Shown piece by piece: positions 28,301 to 37,761 of a DNA stretch of 64,000 bases. Numbering within the stretch: the first letter of the stretch is position 1; each line of letters opens with the position of its first letter. Origin of the DNA: Owenia fusiformis (lineage: Eukaryota; Annelida; Polychaeta; Sabellida; Oweniidae); assembly GCA_903813345.2 (NCBI GenBank), contig CAIIXF020000007.1, positions 8,005,730 through 8,069,729 of the forward strand, given 5' to 3'. The notes beneath the pieces are model-generated. The model ran no database searches, was not told the DNA's origin, and was given only the letters and a program-made list of their open reading frames with translations. Both the position numbers and the translations under genes were made by a program.

Positions 28301-31300
28301 GTGACATTGTTTGTTTGAAACATTAGGTTTCCAGTGTTTGATCAAGAAAGTACCTAGCTCTGTATATATCATATATGCAATTGTTTTATACAGGGTTTCC
28401 AGCGCCTGATCAAGGAATGGCCCAGCTCCCTGTATAACATACAGACCATAGTGAATGCTGTACTGGACAGACTTGGCAGGGACAACAACAATGCAGTGCT
28501 TCTTCACAGTCTTGCTGCCCTATATACTGCTGACAAAAGATATGATAAGGCTCTGGCTATGTATCTAAGGTATTGACATGCTTTAATTTTGTATGATGTA
28601 AAATTTACAAATGGTTTAAAATACTTGGTACAAATAATGCGCTAGAAGTGTAATGATTCAGTTCCTTAACCCTAACTGTTTAAGGGTTAATCTTATACAC
28701 TGTAGCCTAAAATACTAATTTTGTTTTACATGTACATAAATCAATGAAAAGACTGAATCAGCTTGTCTTTTCAAGCAAAAATATAACATTATTCACTGAA
28801 TGCATTTTATAAACTGGGAAATCTGACCAGCCTAGTCAGCTCATTGTAACAACTCAACTAAGATTTCATTAATAACTTGTGTGTACAATATCATTGCTTT
28901 TGCTGGATTAATTCTAAGAGTATTATGTCTTGTAGGTTGAAGCACAAAGATGTATTTGAGCTGATACACAAACACAACTTGTTTGACTCAATCAGTGATA
29001 AGATTGTGAGACTCATGGACTTTGATGCTGACAGGGCTGTCACTCTGTTGCTGGACAACCTACAGAGAATTCCAGTAAGAAATGTTGTGTCACACCTTTC
29101 AACGTTTTTGGCGTGTATGTGTCTCTGGGATGGTGGGCACCATATAAATCTTGTCATCAGAATTCCAGGAAAGTGTCTTACCTGTTCAGTTTGAAATCTT
29201 CACTGATCTGATTAATTCACTCAACGATTTAGAAAAGCTTTTATTTACTGGGTCTTCAGTGTGTATCCATGATTTCTGTTTAAGTTCTTTTAGTCATCTG
29301 GTTTGAATAGTAACATATGGTATGCTTTCATCACTCATAATTCAAAATGATAATCAAGGGGTCTTCCATCTTATTTGATGTACAATATTTGTTATAAATT
29401 GTAATAAAACACACATTAGAATACAATACAATACAATCCAATTCGTAAATATTCCTCTTGAACTTCAGATAGAGAAAGTTGTTCATCAGCTAGAAGACCA
29501 CCCAAAAATGCTCCACATCTACCTGGACAGACTCTTCAGACGTGACCCACATTCTGGCCAAGACTTCCACGAACTACAAGTAAAACTTTACGCTGAGTAT
29601 GATCGAACTAAGCTTCTGTCATTCTTGAGAAGTAGTAACTACTATCCACTACAGAAAGCAATGGAGGTGTGTACACAAAGAAAGTTTATTCCTGAGATGG
29701 TTTTTCTCTTAGGTAAGTCTCTACCAAAATAATTCCAATCATGATTTAAAACCCTCTTTCTGGATCAATTTTATGATACAAGTATCCATTTTAAATAAGC
29801 TTATATTTTGTTCCCAGCCACTTTTTATAGATATCACATTGAAAAAGCGTTAATGTGTTGTGTAGTGTATGTTTTGATATCTGATTGACTATTCTAATTA
29901 GTCTAAAAGAAAAAGTGAAGGATTTAACTCAGCCTGCAGTTTTCTTTCACACATTGTAAAGGGGACATGCCATTAAGAGGCCATTCTCGGACTTAGTCAT
30001 TTTTTCAAAAGTGTGAAAATAAAAAACCTCATGAAAAGTTCTTAAAATATCCTGAATAACAAGTTGAATATATATATATTAAATGATGGCACAAGCAAAA
30101 GTCTGAAAATTAACATGAAATGAGGGGTTTTGACAGATGCAAAAAATGGTAGATTTGTGATGAAGAAATAGAAGTTTTTGCAGTAACAACACAATTACCT
30201 CGAAGTTATCAGTTATGAGAGGCTGAGGACTAAACTTGACATAATACTCAATCTCAGATTATCAGTAGTATCTAACTTAAGCCGGACAGCCACTCAAAAT
30301 GTATATGGAGCCCATGAGATACATTTTTCTCAATTGAAGTCACTATTTCTGTTTTTAGCTTCAGAGGATAGGAAGTACATGAACATGCTAAGTTTACCTA
30401 GATCACAAGCCTTACCACAAATATAAAGTGTATAGGAATAGAGTTGATATGTGTGAGAACCTTAAACTTCCCATTTTATTGGGGATGGGACTTGTGATTC
30501 ATGTGTATTTCTAACTTCTTCACATGTGCATGGATCTAAAATTGTGGCAGCCATCTTGGATTTGTCATATATGTGGACATGGTTTTGGTTGTGCTGAATT
30601 TGTTTCAAAATAACATTTCTTGTATACATTCGATAAGTGAGATAGGCATTTGAAATTAAATACAGATAGTATACTTGACATTTAATGCAGTAAACAGTAA
30701 TACAATTCATTCTTACGTAATAAGTGAGTCCAGACAAAAAGTTGTTATTGTGTTAGTTTAACTGGGCATAAATTACACTCATTGGGCTTGGTTTTCTTGA
30801 TTGGCTTGGATAAAATGTTGTTCTATTTATTCAGAAAAGGAGTATAGTTCAATATACAAGTTCACATTCATTCCATCCTCTTGTAGAAATGAATCTCATA
30901 TTATTTCATCTCACATATGGAACACAAAAATATAATAAAAAACAAGTTTCTATTAATTGCAAAAGTTAGCTTCCATGTCATGACTGAGTTTGGGTTCCGC
31001 TTCTAGAGAAAAAAGATATTCCCTCTGGAAATATCGTATTGACCATTGCTATACACTCCATATTTAATCCTCCTTGTAAATAACATTGATATACAGTATA
31101 TATATGACATCGAGGATCTGGAGTTTGGGTAATGTGAGACATGAGTTGCTACTTTTTGAATCTCATACTCAATATTCTTTCTTTAAAACCTCATATTTAA
31201 TATTTTTGGAGTGGTAATTCAATTATTTACCTATTTGTTATTCTTTATCCCATAGTTGGGCTCTTCCGCTCTGTTAGGTAACATGAAAACATATTTATGA

Positions 31301-34300
31301 TATTTTGCAAATGCGTGGAAAAAGTGATATATCTTTGGAATACGGCAAATATTTCACAGATATCACCTTTTGCCAGGGATTTGAAAACTACCACCAATAT
31401 GATGTGTTTTGTTACATAGTGATTTCATGACATCACGGGGATGAATGAATAAATGGATGTTGTTTTGATATGTTTTGTTTAGTTTATAGGTGAACTATGG
31501 GATAAATAGAACATCCTATGAATGTTCGTGATATCGTGTTAATCCACTCATTGATATCAATATCTGCGCTAATTGGCTATACTAACTTGGCAAGATATTG
31601 ATATCAACTCGGAGATAAAGATAAAATCATTTAAAATCATATGATATCCTATATATATCCTTTACTGTGCCACAACTTTCTCATATTTTATATATTTTGG
31701 CACAGGTCATCATTTATTTTCCTTGAATTCATGCTTTTGTTCCTCGTTTTAGAAATGAGAGGAAATCTTTGATTTTCCTTGTATTTGAGTTGCTTAAATG
31801 TTGCCCTGTTATGTGATAAAAGTCAATAGTATCCACCACAGTCACAGTTGAAATGTACCCATTGCTAGCCCAGAACCTACCAAAATAGCATTTGCATTTT
31901 GCCAATATTGCCCTTTGTGCTTTTCCATGAAAATAGTTTTAATCGTATCTTTTCTTCAGTATTTCATATATTACATTTTAATATATCTAAATTGGTTTAT
32001 ATCTATAAATTATTTACTTAGACAGCAATAAATAAATAATTTTTTGTAAAAACACCAAAAATGGTATGTGATCTTTAAATGACTGTTGTGTGCACATCAA
32101 AGCTCAAAATTCGCTGAAATTGTAATTTTATAAAGCACAAATGATATTTCTTCAATATGATATGCATTATTATCAGATATCTTTGGGGGCTAAAAAGGGC
32201 CCTTATTGACACCCGTCCTTTGAGATAAAGTTAAACTTCTATATCTGAACACCTCTCTAATCGAAACACCAATCAATGTGAATGCTTCTTGTCAGTCCCA
32301 TTTTTATTTGGTGACAAGTGGTGACATATTGTTATAGTCTCCAGCTTTTTTGTGGACAGTGTTCGGTGGTCGTTATTAATGCCTTGTTGTAATCTGCCAT
32401 AGACTTCCATGTTAAAAACCTCTAAATGTGAACACCTGGCAAACTTAACATTTAACCTAACTGGTTCAAATGGCTTATGGATCTAAGTACCAGGTCGTTC
32501 AATAAGTTCACGGAAAAATACTCTCATTTCAAACATTCTCGATATTTTCCCATAAAATTTTCACACAATGTATAAAAAATACTTTCTGATTGATACTTAA
32601 AATATCTCTTATATGATTGGTCAAAAATAAGGGTTACTATGGTAACTTGACTTTTAGGTAGGCGGGACACTTTTTACGTCACACAATTTACCATTACAGA
32701 AATCTATCAATATGTGCAAATGAGGAGCCTATTTTTATTTGTTCTTATTTAAATTACAAATGTTCTGAGGGAAAATCGATGTTCATTGTTTTCACAAACA
32801 TTTCTGAAATTGTGCTTGTCAATCCAGGCACCAGTGGACCAGAAAATCAACAAAGTAATGCTATGGTAAGTTGATTAAAACTTAACCATTCAGCCAAACT
32901 CTAAATCTTTCCATCAGGATAATGCAGCCGATCACACTGCTAAAATTGTGCAGGATCAGCTAAGAGTTGCACTTTATGAAACAATGAAACTATTTTCGAC
33001 TGCAGTCCAGATTGCCCTTCAAACAAGTTTTCCAGATGGCTTTAGAGCATTGTCTCGTCGATGGGATGAATATACCTACTGTGCATTAAACATGAGGGAG
33101 AATATTTCTAAAACCTTATGGGACAATAGTTGTTACTATTATTACATTAAGTAATATCATGAACAAGTAGAAAGCGGAGAAGAAATTCATGTGATATACT
33201 CATAAATTGCCTACTATTCTGTTGTTTTTCTAATGAATAATGTGACGTAAAAAGTGCCCCGCCTACCCAAAAGTCAAGTTACCATAGTAACCCTTATTTT
33301 TGACCAATCAAATAAGAGATGCTGATATTTTAAGAATCAATCAGATAGTATTTTTTATGCATTGTGTGAAAATTTCATGAGAAAATATCAAAAATCCTTG
33401 AAATGAGAGGGTAAAATGGTAAAAAAATTCAAGTTCTCCTGTATCCAATTTGGACTGTGTTTCTGTTGCAGGTAGAATGGGTAACACAAAGCAGGCATTA
33501 AAGCTGATTACGAATGAGTTGAGAGATGTGGATCGTGCCATAGACTTCTGTAAAGAGCACCATGATAAAGAACTGTGGGAGGACCTTATCTCATACTCCA
33601 TAGACAAACCTGGTAGGTTATAGTCAATGAAGTTCAGCTCAAATCAATTTATTCATATTGTAGGCACTAGCTCTAAAGGGAAAAGTGTATTTCAAAGCAC
33701 AGAAGAACACAACAGAAAACAAACAATTCAAAAGTACAATCCATCAATATCCCAAACTACTAATATGATCTTTTACCCACTAAGAAATGATGTCTAACAC
33801 CTCCTCCCCAACAAATGAACAGCTTAACTGGTTCAATTATGCCATTCATCTTTTTCCTATGCAAAGCACTGTTTAGGGAGGTCTCAGATTGCATTCTCAC
33901 CATGTCCTGGTAATTTCAGCTTTCATCACTGGACTCCTGAACAACATAGGGACCCACGTGGACCCCATCATCCTCATACAGAAGATAGAACAGGGAATGG
34001 AGATACCTGGACTGAGGGACTCTCTAGTGAAAATACTTCAAGATTATAATTTACAAGTATGTAAAGCAATTACATACATTAACAATTTTATACTGGTTTC
34101 TCAGGCCTGTGGCACAAGACAAACATGGCATTGTTATAAAAACTTGCAGTTTTGGAATTTCTTTGTGAAAAAATCATGAATATTTAGTATAATTGCCAGA
34201 AAGCTGAGTGGGTCTTGTTTCGAAACTGCCATTTAAACTCAGTTTTTAAATCATTACATGACATATAAATTACACTGCAGTATAATAGTTGTTTCCAATT

Positions 34301-35717
34301 TGTATAGGATATTCTTTTTCTTTATGGCTTAGTGTAATAGTCTAGTGCTTTCCTTTTATGATCTTAGAAACTGAAACACTTTATTCTCTAAATCTGTTTT
34401 CAGATCTCTTTGCGTGAAGGTTGCAAGAAGATCCTGGTTGCAGATTGCTTTGGTTTGTTGGACAAACTTGTAAAAACTCAAAGGAAAGGTATTTCAGTAG
34501 AAGGTAAGGAAGTCCATAATTTCTTTTATATTTAAATTTAATACACCATTATGGCATTTTAAATAAACGTCCAACTAGCTTCCCCTTATATCACCCAGTA
34601 AAATTCAAACCTACTTTTTCTGGTTTTTGAACGATTTCTGAAATGATTTTGGTCAACTGAGTGAGAACATATTTTACAATGTTATAGGTGAATCCTAGAA
34701 TTACAATTAAAGTTATTGGTAACTTAATAAAACAAATTAATAAACTATTATTAATGATATGTATTTCAGAGGACCAGGTCTGCCAAGCTTGCCATGAAAA
34801 ACTTATAGTTAATGGTGAGTAGAGTTGGGGCACCTGTATTGTAGTGTATCACATTGTTGTTGTCTCCAACATTTTTGTGGCCTGTGTTTGTTTTTTGTGG
34901 TTGACATCTGTAACAAATGGAAGATGGTGACACAGAAACACAGGTTCTTGTTCGCAATATTTCTGGTAGTAATTTACAGTACATTTGAAAAGTTCTTCGC
35001 CTTCAGCAACGGGATGTGCCAATTTGAACATTGTTTGTATTTCTCACATCCATTGAATATTTTAAATAAGTAAACACAGGTTAATCTCATGCAATTCAAA
35101 CCTTTTTCCAGATCTGCGCTACGCCAGTAACATCATCACATTCTTCTGTCGTCATTCCTTCCATGAGGATTGTCTACCAGTTCATGCCATGGTATGTTTC
35201 TTTGATTGTGTCATTGTATAGCATTAGATACATGTTGGAATACATACTCCTATTAGGAGGTCTTCCATCCTTTTTGATGTACAATATTTATTTGCCACTT
35301 TGAAGCAATGCATTTCTTTGCCACTTTGAAGCAATGCATTCATTTGCCACTTTGAAGCAATGCATTTATTTGCCATTTTGAAGCAATCCATTTATTTGCC
35401 ACTTTGAAGCAATGCATTTATTTGCCACTTTGAAGCAATGCATTTATTTGCCACTTTGAAGCAATGCATTTATTTGCCACTTTGAAGCTATGCATTTATT
35501 TGCCACTTTGAAGCTATGCATTTATTTGCCACTTTGAAGCTATGCATTTATTTGCCACTTTGAAATTGATTTACTTCAAAGTAGATGTCCAATGATTTGC
35601 TTCATCTACAGGGACATAATGTACTTCCATATCCACATATCTTATTTGCAGGAAACTTGCAGTATTTGTGTAGCTCAGAAAAGAGGACCAGGAAGATATT
35701 CAATGCTCCGAAAATAG
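16355..35717 (+). CDS. VPS41: VPS41, HOPS complex subunit (complete, 22 exons)
   Basis: VPS41 is a HOPS tethering subunit for late endosome/lysosome fusion and AP-3 traffic. Exons: 16355-16393, 17850-17915, 18240-18335, 20105-20188, 20549-20758, 21134-21253, 21863-22009, 22617-22683, 22897-23000, 23506-23638, 24095-24267, 24628-24771, 27991-28083, 28394-28569, 28936-29074, 29469-29712, 33472-33612, 33920-34056, 34404-34503, 34770-34814, 35112-35191, 35652-35717. All junctions are GT-AG and in phase, giving 867 aa; the human protein is about 854. The order is an acidic N-terminus, a WD40-like propeller (about 40-350), a helical/CHCR region with blocks such as LKHKDVFELIHKHNLF and FITGLLNNIGTHVDP, and a C-terminal RING-H2-like domain with C809, C812, C832, H834, H837, C840, C849 and C852. 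Start ATG is in MAEKEE; a CRE lies just upstream. No lesion seen. Confidence 0.95.
16580..17137. repeat. Long inverted repeat (foldback element) in VPS41 intron 1
   Basis: Arms of about 200-210 bp at roughly 16580-16793 and 16928-17137 are reverse complements with scattered mismatches. Shared blocks include GGACTATAGTCCTGCA, TTTGCCTGTACGATTACAAC and GAATCCACAATTGTCTGGG. The spacer of about 140 bp contains CCGCCATCTTGG, a YY1-like site. It is non-coding; a foldback transposon is the likely origin. A transcript would form a long hairpin. Confidence 0.75.
18534..20064 (+). mobile_element. AGTAAAACCTGT-family element interrupted by a second element
   Basis: The left end AGTAAAACCTGT at 18534 and the right end ACATGTTTTACT at 20053-20064 are inverted repeats. 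Inner parts match 8591-8757: CTTTGAAATGTGAACAC on the left and GTTTGGATTAGACA on the right. A GGCTCAC-family element occupies about 18753-19815 inside it. The whole nest fills most of VPS41 intron 3. Confidence 0.55.
18753..19815 (+). mobile_element. GGCTCAC-family element (long copy)
   Basis: It starts with the hairpin GGCTCAC-ACA-GTGAGCC, followed by a CGTCCGTCCGTTGGTC microsatellite-like run, and ends at CTGTGTGAGCACAGGACC. A shorter inverted copy lies at 1750-2210. The middle contains several TGACCTT / AGGTCA motifs (19525-19680). It is non-coding; the apparent frame at its start is a translation of the CGTCCGTTGGTC repeat. Confidence 0.65.
20302..20412 (+). mobile_element. MITE, GTCACCAC family, in VPS41 intron 4
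   Basis: Begins GTCACCACCACAAGTGGTGAC, contains TGTTATGGTCTCCAACTTT and GTCTGTAACAAATGGCAGG, and ends GGTGGTGAC. The ends are inverted repeats and the body matches the other family copies. Confidence 0.65.
22073..22216 (+). mobile_element. Small MITE with AGTGAAAC ends in VPS41 intron 7
   Basis: It starts AGTGAAACCTGTATAAAGG and ends GTGTTTCACT, which are inverted. The body has AACTCTTGAAGAGGGACACT and AACTCCCCTCAAAGGAAACACT, a second imperfect inverted pairing. It may be related to the AGTAAAACCTGT family. No coding content. Confidence 0.5.
24366..24472 (+). mobile_element. MITE, GTCACCAC family, in VPS41 intron 11
   Basis: It begins AGAAGTGGTGACATATTG and ends with GTCTGTAACAAATGGCAGG then CAGTGACATTTTG. 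The left terminal GTCACC is degraded, so this is an older copy. A loose 3'-end fragment (AGGTGGTAACATTTTGTCAT) also lies at about 23993 in intron 10. Confidence 0.55.
24873..25452. mobile_element. PIF/Harbinger-like MITE, copy 1 (VPS41 intron 12)
   Basis: Ends CCCCCCTATCACACCAAACT and AGTTTGGTGTGATAGTAGGG are inverted repeats, flanked by TAA on both sides (24870-24872 and 25453-25455). A 3-bp TWA duplication is the mark of PIF/Harbinger elements. The second copy at 47830-48626 is flanked by TTA. Length 580 bp; no transposase. Confidence 0.7.
25503..27785 (+). mobile_element. GTCACCAC-family element with an expanded internal tandem array
   Basis: The left end GTCACCACCAAAAGTGGTGAC with TTGTTATGGTCTCCG matches the short family members, and the right end AGGTGGTGACATTTTGTCAT with GTTAATGCCTTGTT matches their 3' ends. 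Between them are a GGCGTCCGGCGGTT run (25553-25630) and a tandem array of about 2 kb. The array therefore seems to have expanded inside one transposon copy. It fills most of VPS41 intron 12. Confidence 0.65.
25640..27725 (+). repeat. Tandem array, about 135-bp period, about 14 copies, rich in AGGTCA/TGACCT
   Basis: The phrase CAACTTGCTTCAAATTGAC recurs at about 25790, 25958, 26093, 26241, 26378, 26524, 26660, 26794, 26931, 27066, 27213, 27350, 27484 and 27619. Spacing is mostly 134-137 bp; some units carry a 10-13-bp insert (extra TTTGACTTAAGA). Each unit has two TGACCT and two to three AGGTCA-like hexamers around TTCTCA. Confidence 0.85.
28325..28382 (+). pseudogene. Decayed partial copy of VPS41 exon 14
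   Basis: AGGTTTCCAGTGTTTGATCAAG at this site resembles the start of the real exon 14 at 28394 (GGTTTCCAGCGCCTGATCAAG), and the similarity runs on through CCTAGCTCTGTATATATCAT. The offset is 68 bp. It looks like a short tandem duplication of the exon start. The duplicate has lost one G at the acceptor and has no donor, so it is probably not spliced. The downstream copy matches the conserved protein. Confidence 0.5.
29713..32223. other. VPS41 intron 16, unique part
   Basis: About 2.5 kb of AT-rich intron with no recognised gene or defined repeat. The rest of the intron, to 33471, holds nested transposon fragments. Confidence 0.4.
32224..32475 (+). mobile_element. AGTAAAACC-family fragment with a nested GTCACCAC-family MITE
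   Basis: The outer part has TTCTATATCTGAACACCTC and TTGTCAGTCCC on the left and AAATGTGAACACCTGGCAAA on the right, as in 18534-20064. The middle (about 32318-32395) reads GTGACAAGTGGTGACATATT, GTCTCCAGC and AATGCCTTGTT, the GTCACCAC family. Boundaries are approximate. Confidence 0.45.
32490..33412 (+). mobile_element. Mariner-like relic with about 190-bp inverted ends, VPS41 intron 16
   Basis: The left arm (about 32490-32684) follows a TA dinucleotide and begins CCAGGTCGTTCAATAAG. The right arm (about 33240-33412) is its reverse complement for most of its length: GTGACGTAAAAAGTG, CAAGTTACCATAGTAACCCT, TTTTTGACCAATCA, TTGAAATGAGAG. The outermost part of the right end has decayed. A transposase fragment lies between the arms. 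The relic ends about 60 bp before the exon 17 acceptor. Confidence 0.65.
32903..33153 (+). pseudogene. Mariner-type transposase C-terminal fragment
   Basis: The frame reads FHQDNAADHTAK, the conserved block around the second catalytic Asp of mariner/IS630 transposases (usually xxQDNAxxHxA). It then continues to DGFRALSRRWDEYTYCA, like the FRKW..RW.KC tail of the family. The N-terminal DNA-binding part and first catalytic Asp are missing, so the copy is dead. Confidence 0.6.
34835..34935 (+). mobile_element. MITE, GTCACCAC family, in VPS41 intron 20
   Basis: Decayed copy: TTGTTGTCTCCAACATTTTT, GTGGCCTGTG, CATCTGTAACAAATGGAAG and ATGGTGACAC match the family body and 3' end. The 5' end is degraded. 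Confidence 0.5.
35292..35563 (+). repeat. 26-bp minisatellite in VPS41 intron 21
   Basis: About ten near-identical copies of TTGCCACTTTGAAGCAATGC plus a short ATTTAT-type spacer, period 26 bp. The last units share an A-to-T change (AAGCTATGC), which suggests recent local expansion. It ends about 90 bp before the last VPS41 exon. Confidence 0.9.
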
Positions 35718-36515
35718 CACAGATTTTAATCAATTATCAATTTATTGTATCCTGGACTGAACCGTTGTCAAGGAAAAGGAAGCAGATGGCCCAACACAAC
35801 CAATCTTTGAGCATTGTATCCTTATGATATCCAATCAAATACATCGGAATCAGAATTACAAGTTCACTAGATTTGAATTGAACTACAATGCAATGATATC
35901 GTGAAGATGTTTTTGTGGAATGTAAAACTTCAAAGACCACCTACATTTCATAGTGTAAGAATTGGGATAAGTTAAAGGTGCAACAAGTAGTGCAGAAGGG
36001 CCATTCAATGACCAAGGACCAGTGTCAAAATATATTTAAGTTTGGGTATTTCATCAAGACTAACATCTATTTTTGTATTCTACAAGAAACCCCTTAGATA
36101 ATCATTATTTCAGCTTATATTCCTCTTGAAACATGGTGGATCTTAAAAATATAAAAGTGGAAGTCCCCTTTTTGAAGCTTTGAACTGAATTTACACTTTT
36201 TAATGCCGAAATTGATAGTTTATCCATACATTTTAAGAAAATAGGTATGTCGAAGAAGATGTTAAGCCAACTGTTGCCTTGATAACTCAGAAAAAGTTAA
36301 AATTTTCCTATTTTCTCTCTACAAGCCTTATTGCCCCTTTAAGAACTCATTGTCCACAACTTAAAACCTAATGATATTTCTTATTAGATGTATGTGAATA
36401 GTGATCTTCTCACAATTGAAGCATGTGACTGCTGAAGCTGTGCCCACTTGAGGTTTTGAAAATCATGCACCCACATCCTGTGAAAATTCATTTGATATAT
36501 ATTTTGGCCTTTGGT

Positions 36516-36621
36516 TAGCCTTGCCCAAGTTGGTCTCTTTTACTTATCTTGATTTCTGTTATGACCGCCGTAATAATTCAAGATCAGATAAGTAAAAAAA
36601 TACCGACTTGGGCAAGGCTAG
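36516..36621. mobile_element. 106-bp hairpin MITE, possibly hAT-like
   Basis: The arms TAGCCTTGCCCAAGTTGGT and its near reverse complement ACCGACTTGGGCAAGGCTA lie at the two ends, with TTACTTATC inside pairing with GATAAGTAA. CCTTTGGT flanks both sides (36508-36515 and 36622-36629). An 8-bp flanking duplication is typical of hAT elements. It would lie in the VPS41 3'UTR. Confidence 0.6.
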
Positions 36622-36933
36622 CCTTTGGTCAGAATTGTGAAAATGCAAAATCATAGGAGATACTATGGAGAATGTGGTTGATAAGAAAAATCAGGATCAA
36701 ATATTTTCTTTGTTGGTAATTGGTTAACCAACCACTTGAATAGCTAAATATTTCATAAATATATAGGTATAAAAAAGTAGTTTTTATTTGGCTGAAATAT
36801 TATTCTATACATTTCTATGAAAAATGAAATTATAAATGCAAAAATTAAACATCAAATTAGGTGGTCATAATAATGTAATCTAGTCATGAAATAACTGTAC
36901 AAAATACTGTTTTATAATATTTTTATATGTTCA

Positions 36934-36939
36934 AATAAA
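36934..36939 (+). terminator. Possible VPS41 poly(A) signal
   Basis: AATAAA about 1.2 kb after the VPS41 stop. It is the first clear hexamer that I noticed downstream. The distance is long and the region AT-rich, so the call is tentative. Confidence 0.35.
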
Positions 36940-37030
36940 TAAGTGAATTACAAGCAAAACAAAATATGAATTTGTATTACTAAATATTAATATAATTCAA
37001 GATAATGGTAAACCAAGCTTCTATCAACAT

Positions 37031-37036
37031 TTTATT
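37031..37036 (-). terminator. Poly(A) signal overlapping the stop codon of GH10 last exon B
   Basis: The minus strand reads GAA TAA AAT, so AATAAA overlaps the TAA stop. Use of this signal would leave a very short 3'UTR. It supports exon B as a real transcript end. Confidence 0.55.
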
Positions 37037-37250
37037 CAATATTCACATTTACAGACAAGGTGCCCGAATCTTTATTCAAAGTGAAACTCTGCCTCTGTAT
37101 CTCAACTCCATTGTCTAACACTATGACATCATAGTCACCATGGAAACCACGGAAGTTTATTGTTTCATCATACAAGTACAGCTGATAATCTTGCTGTGTT
37201 CGCCACTCTTGTTGTATCAACTGTTGCCACCTGAGCCCTGCTGCATTGAT
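37032..37250 (-). CDS. GH10 gene, alternative last exon B
   Basis: A second terminal exon for the GH10 gene. It follows a good acceptor (CTGTTTTTAG), starts in phase 0 and encodes 72 residues and a stop, exactly as long as exon A at 37543-37761. About 46 of 72 residues are identical, including the first 16 (INAAGLRWQQLIQQEW), GDYDVIV and QRQSFTL. The segment is the C-terminal extension after the GH10 barrel. No other GH10 exon lies between the copies, so exon 10 (38117-38332) could splice to either; a remnant of a former gene duplication is the alternative. Confidence 0.75.
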   Translation of the reverse strand: MNAAGLRWQQLIQQEWRTQQDYQLYLYDETINFRGFHGDYDVIVLDNGVEIQRQSFTLNKDSGTLSVNVNIE

Positions 37251-37481
37251 CTAAAAACAGAAATATTCCAACAATATTTCACTGATTTCAATATTTTACT
37301 CGGTTCTACAATCCATTGTATGCAGCAGAGTCCATAGTTCCACGCCCACTTCTCTGGATCGGATTGACAATTCAAACTGAAGTGGGATGACACATGCTCA
37401 TTCATGACATGATTTACAACCCATATGTACAAGTGTCTTGTTTAAAAAGAACATGAACATATTCTTGATATGCATTATATT

Positions 37482-37487
37482 TTTATT
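37482..37487 (-). terminator. Poly(A) signal of GH10 last exon A
   Basis: AATAAA on the minus strand, about 55 nt after the TAG of exon A (37543-37545). It lies upstream of exon B, so cleavage here would exclude exon B. Confidence 0.55.
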
Positions 37488-37542
37488 CAAAAGGTTGATA
37501 CATGTAGTATAAGGGATGAACACCGACAATAGCGTAAGTTCT

Positions 37543-37761
37543 CTATCCAATGAGCACATCGACAACCATAGGCCCTTCTCCATTAGTGAGGGTAAAGCTT
37601 TGTCTTTGTACTTCAGCATTTGCATATTTTACGATGACATCATAGTCACCATAGAAACCACGGTAGTTGAATGTTTCATCAACAGCTTGAAGTTGAGCGT
37701 CCAAAGATGTTGTCCATTCTTGTTGAATGAGCTGTTGCCAGCGTAATCCAGCCGCATTTAT
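37543..37761 (-). CDS. GH10 gene, last exon A
   Basis: The proximal terminal exon: acceptor ATAATGTAG, phase 0, 72 residues and TAG. It starts INAAGLRWQQLIQQEW and contains FNYRGFYGDYDVIV. Its pair, exon B, lies about 290 bp downstream on the minus strand. Confidence 0.8.
   Translation of the reverse strand: MNAAGLRWQQLIQQEWTTSLDAQLQAVDETFNYRGFYGDYDVIVKYANAEVQRQSFTLTNGEGPMVVDVLIG

Larger units (their letters stand above)
35718..37030. other. Convergent 3' region between VPS41 and the GH10 gene
   Basis: Probable 3'UTR of VPS41 (possible AATAAA at 36934-36939) and the space to the GH10 stop codon on the other strand. It contains a 106-bp hairpin element at 36516-36621. No further gene is seen. 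Confidence 0.5.
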
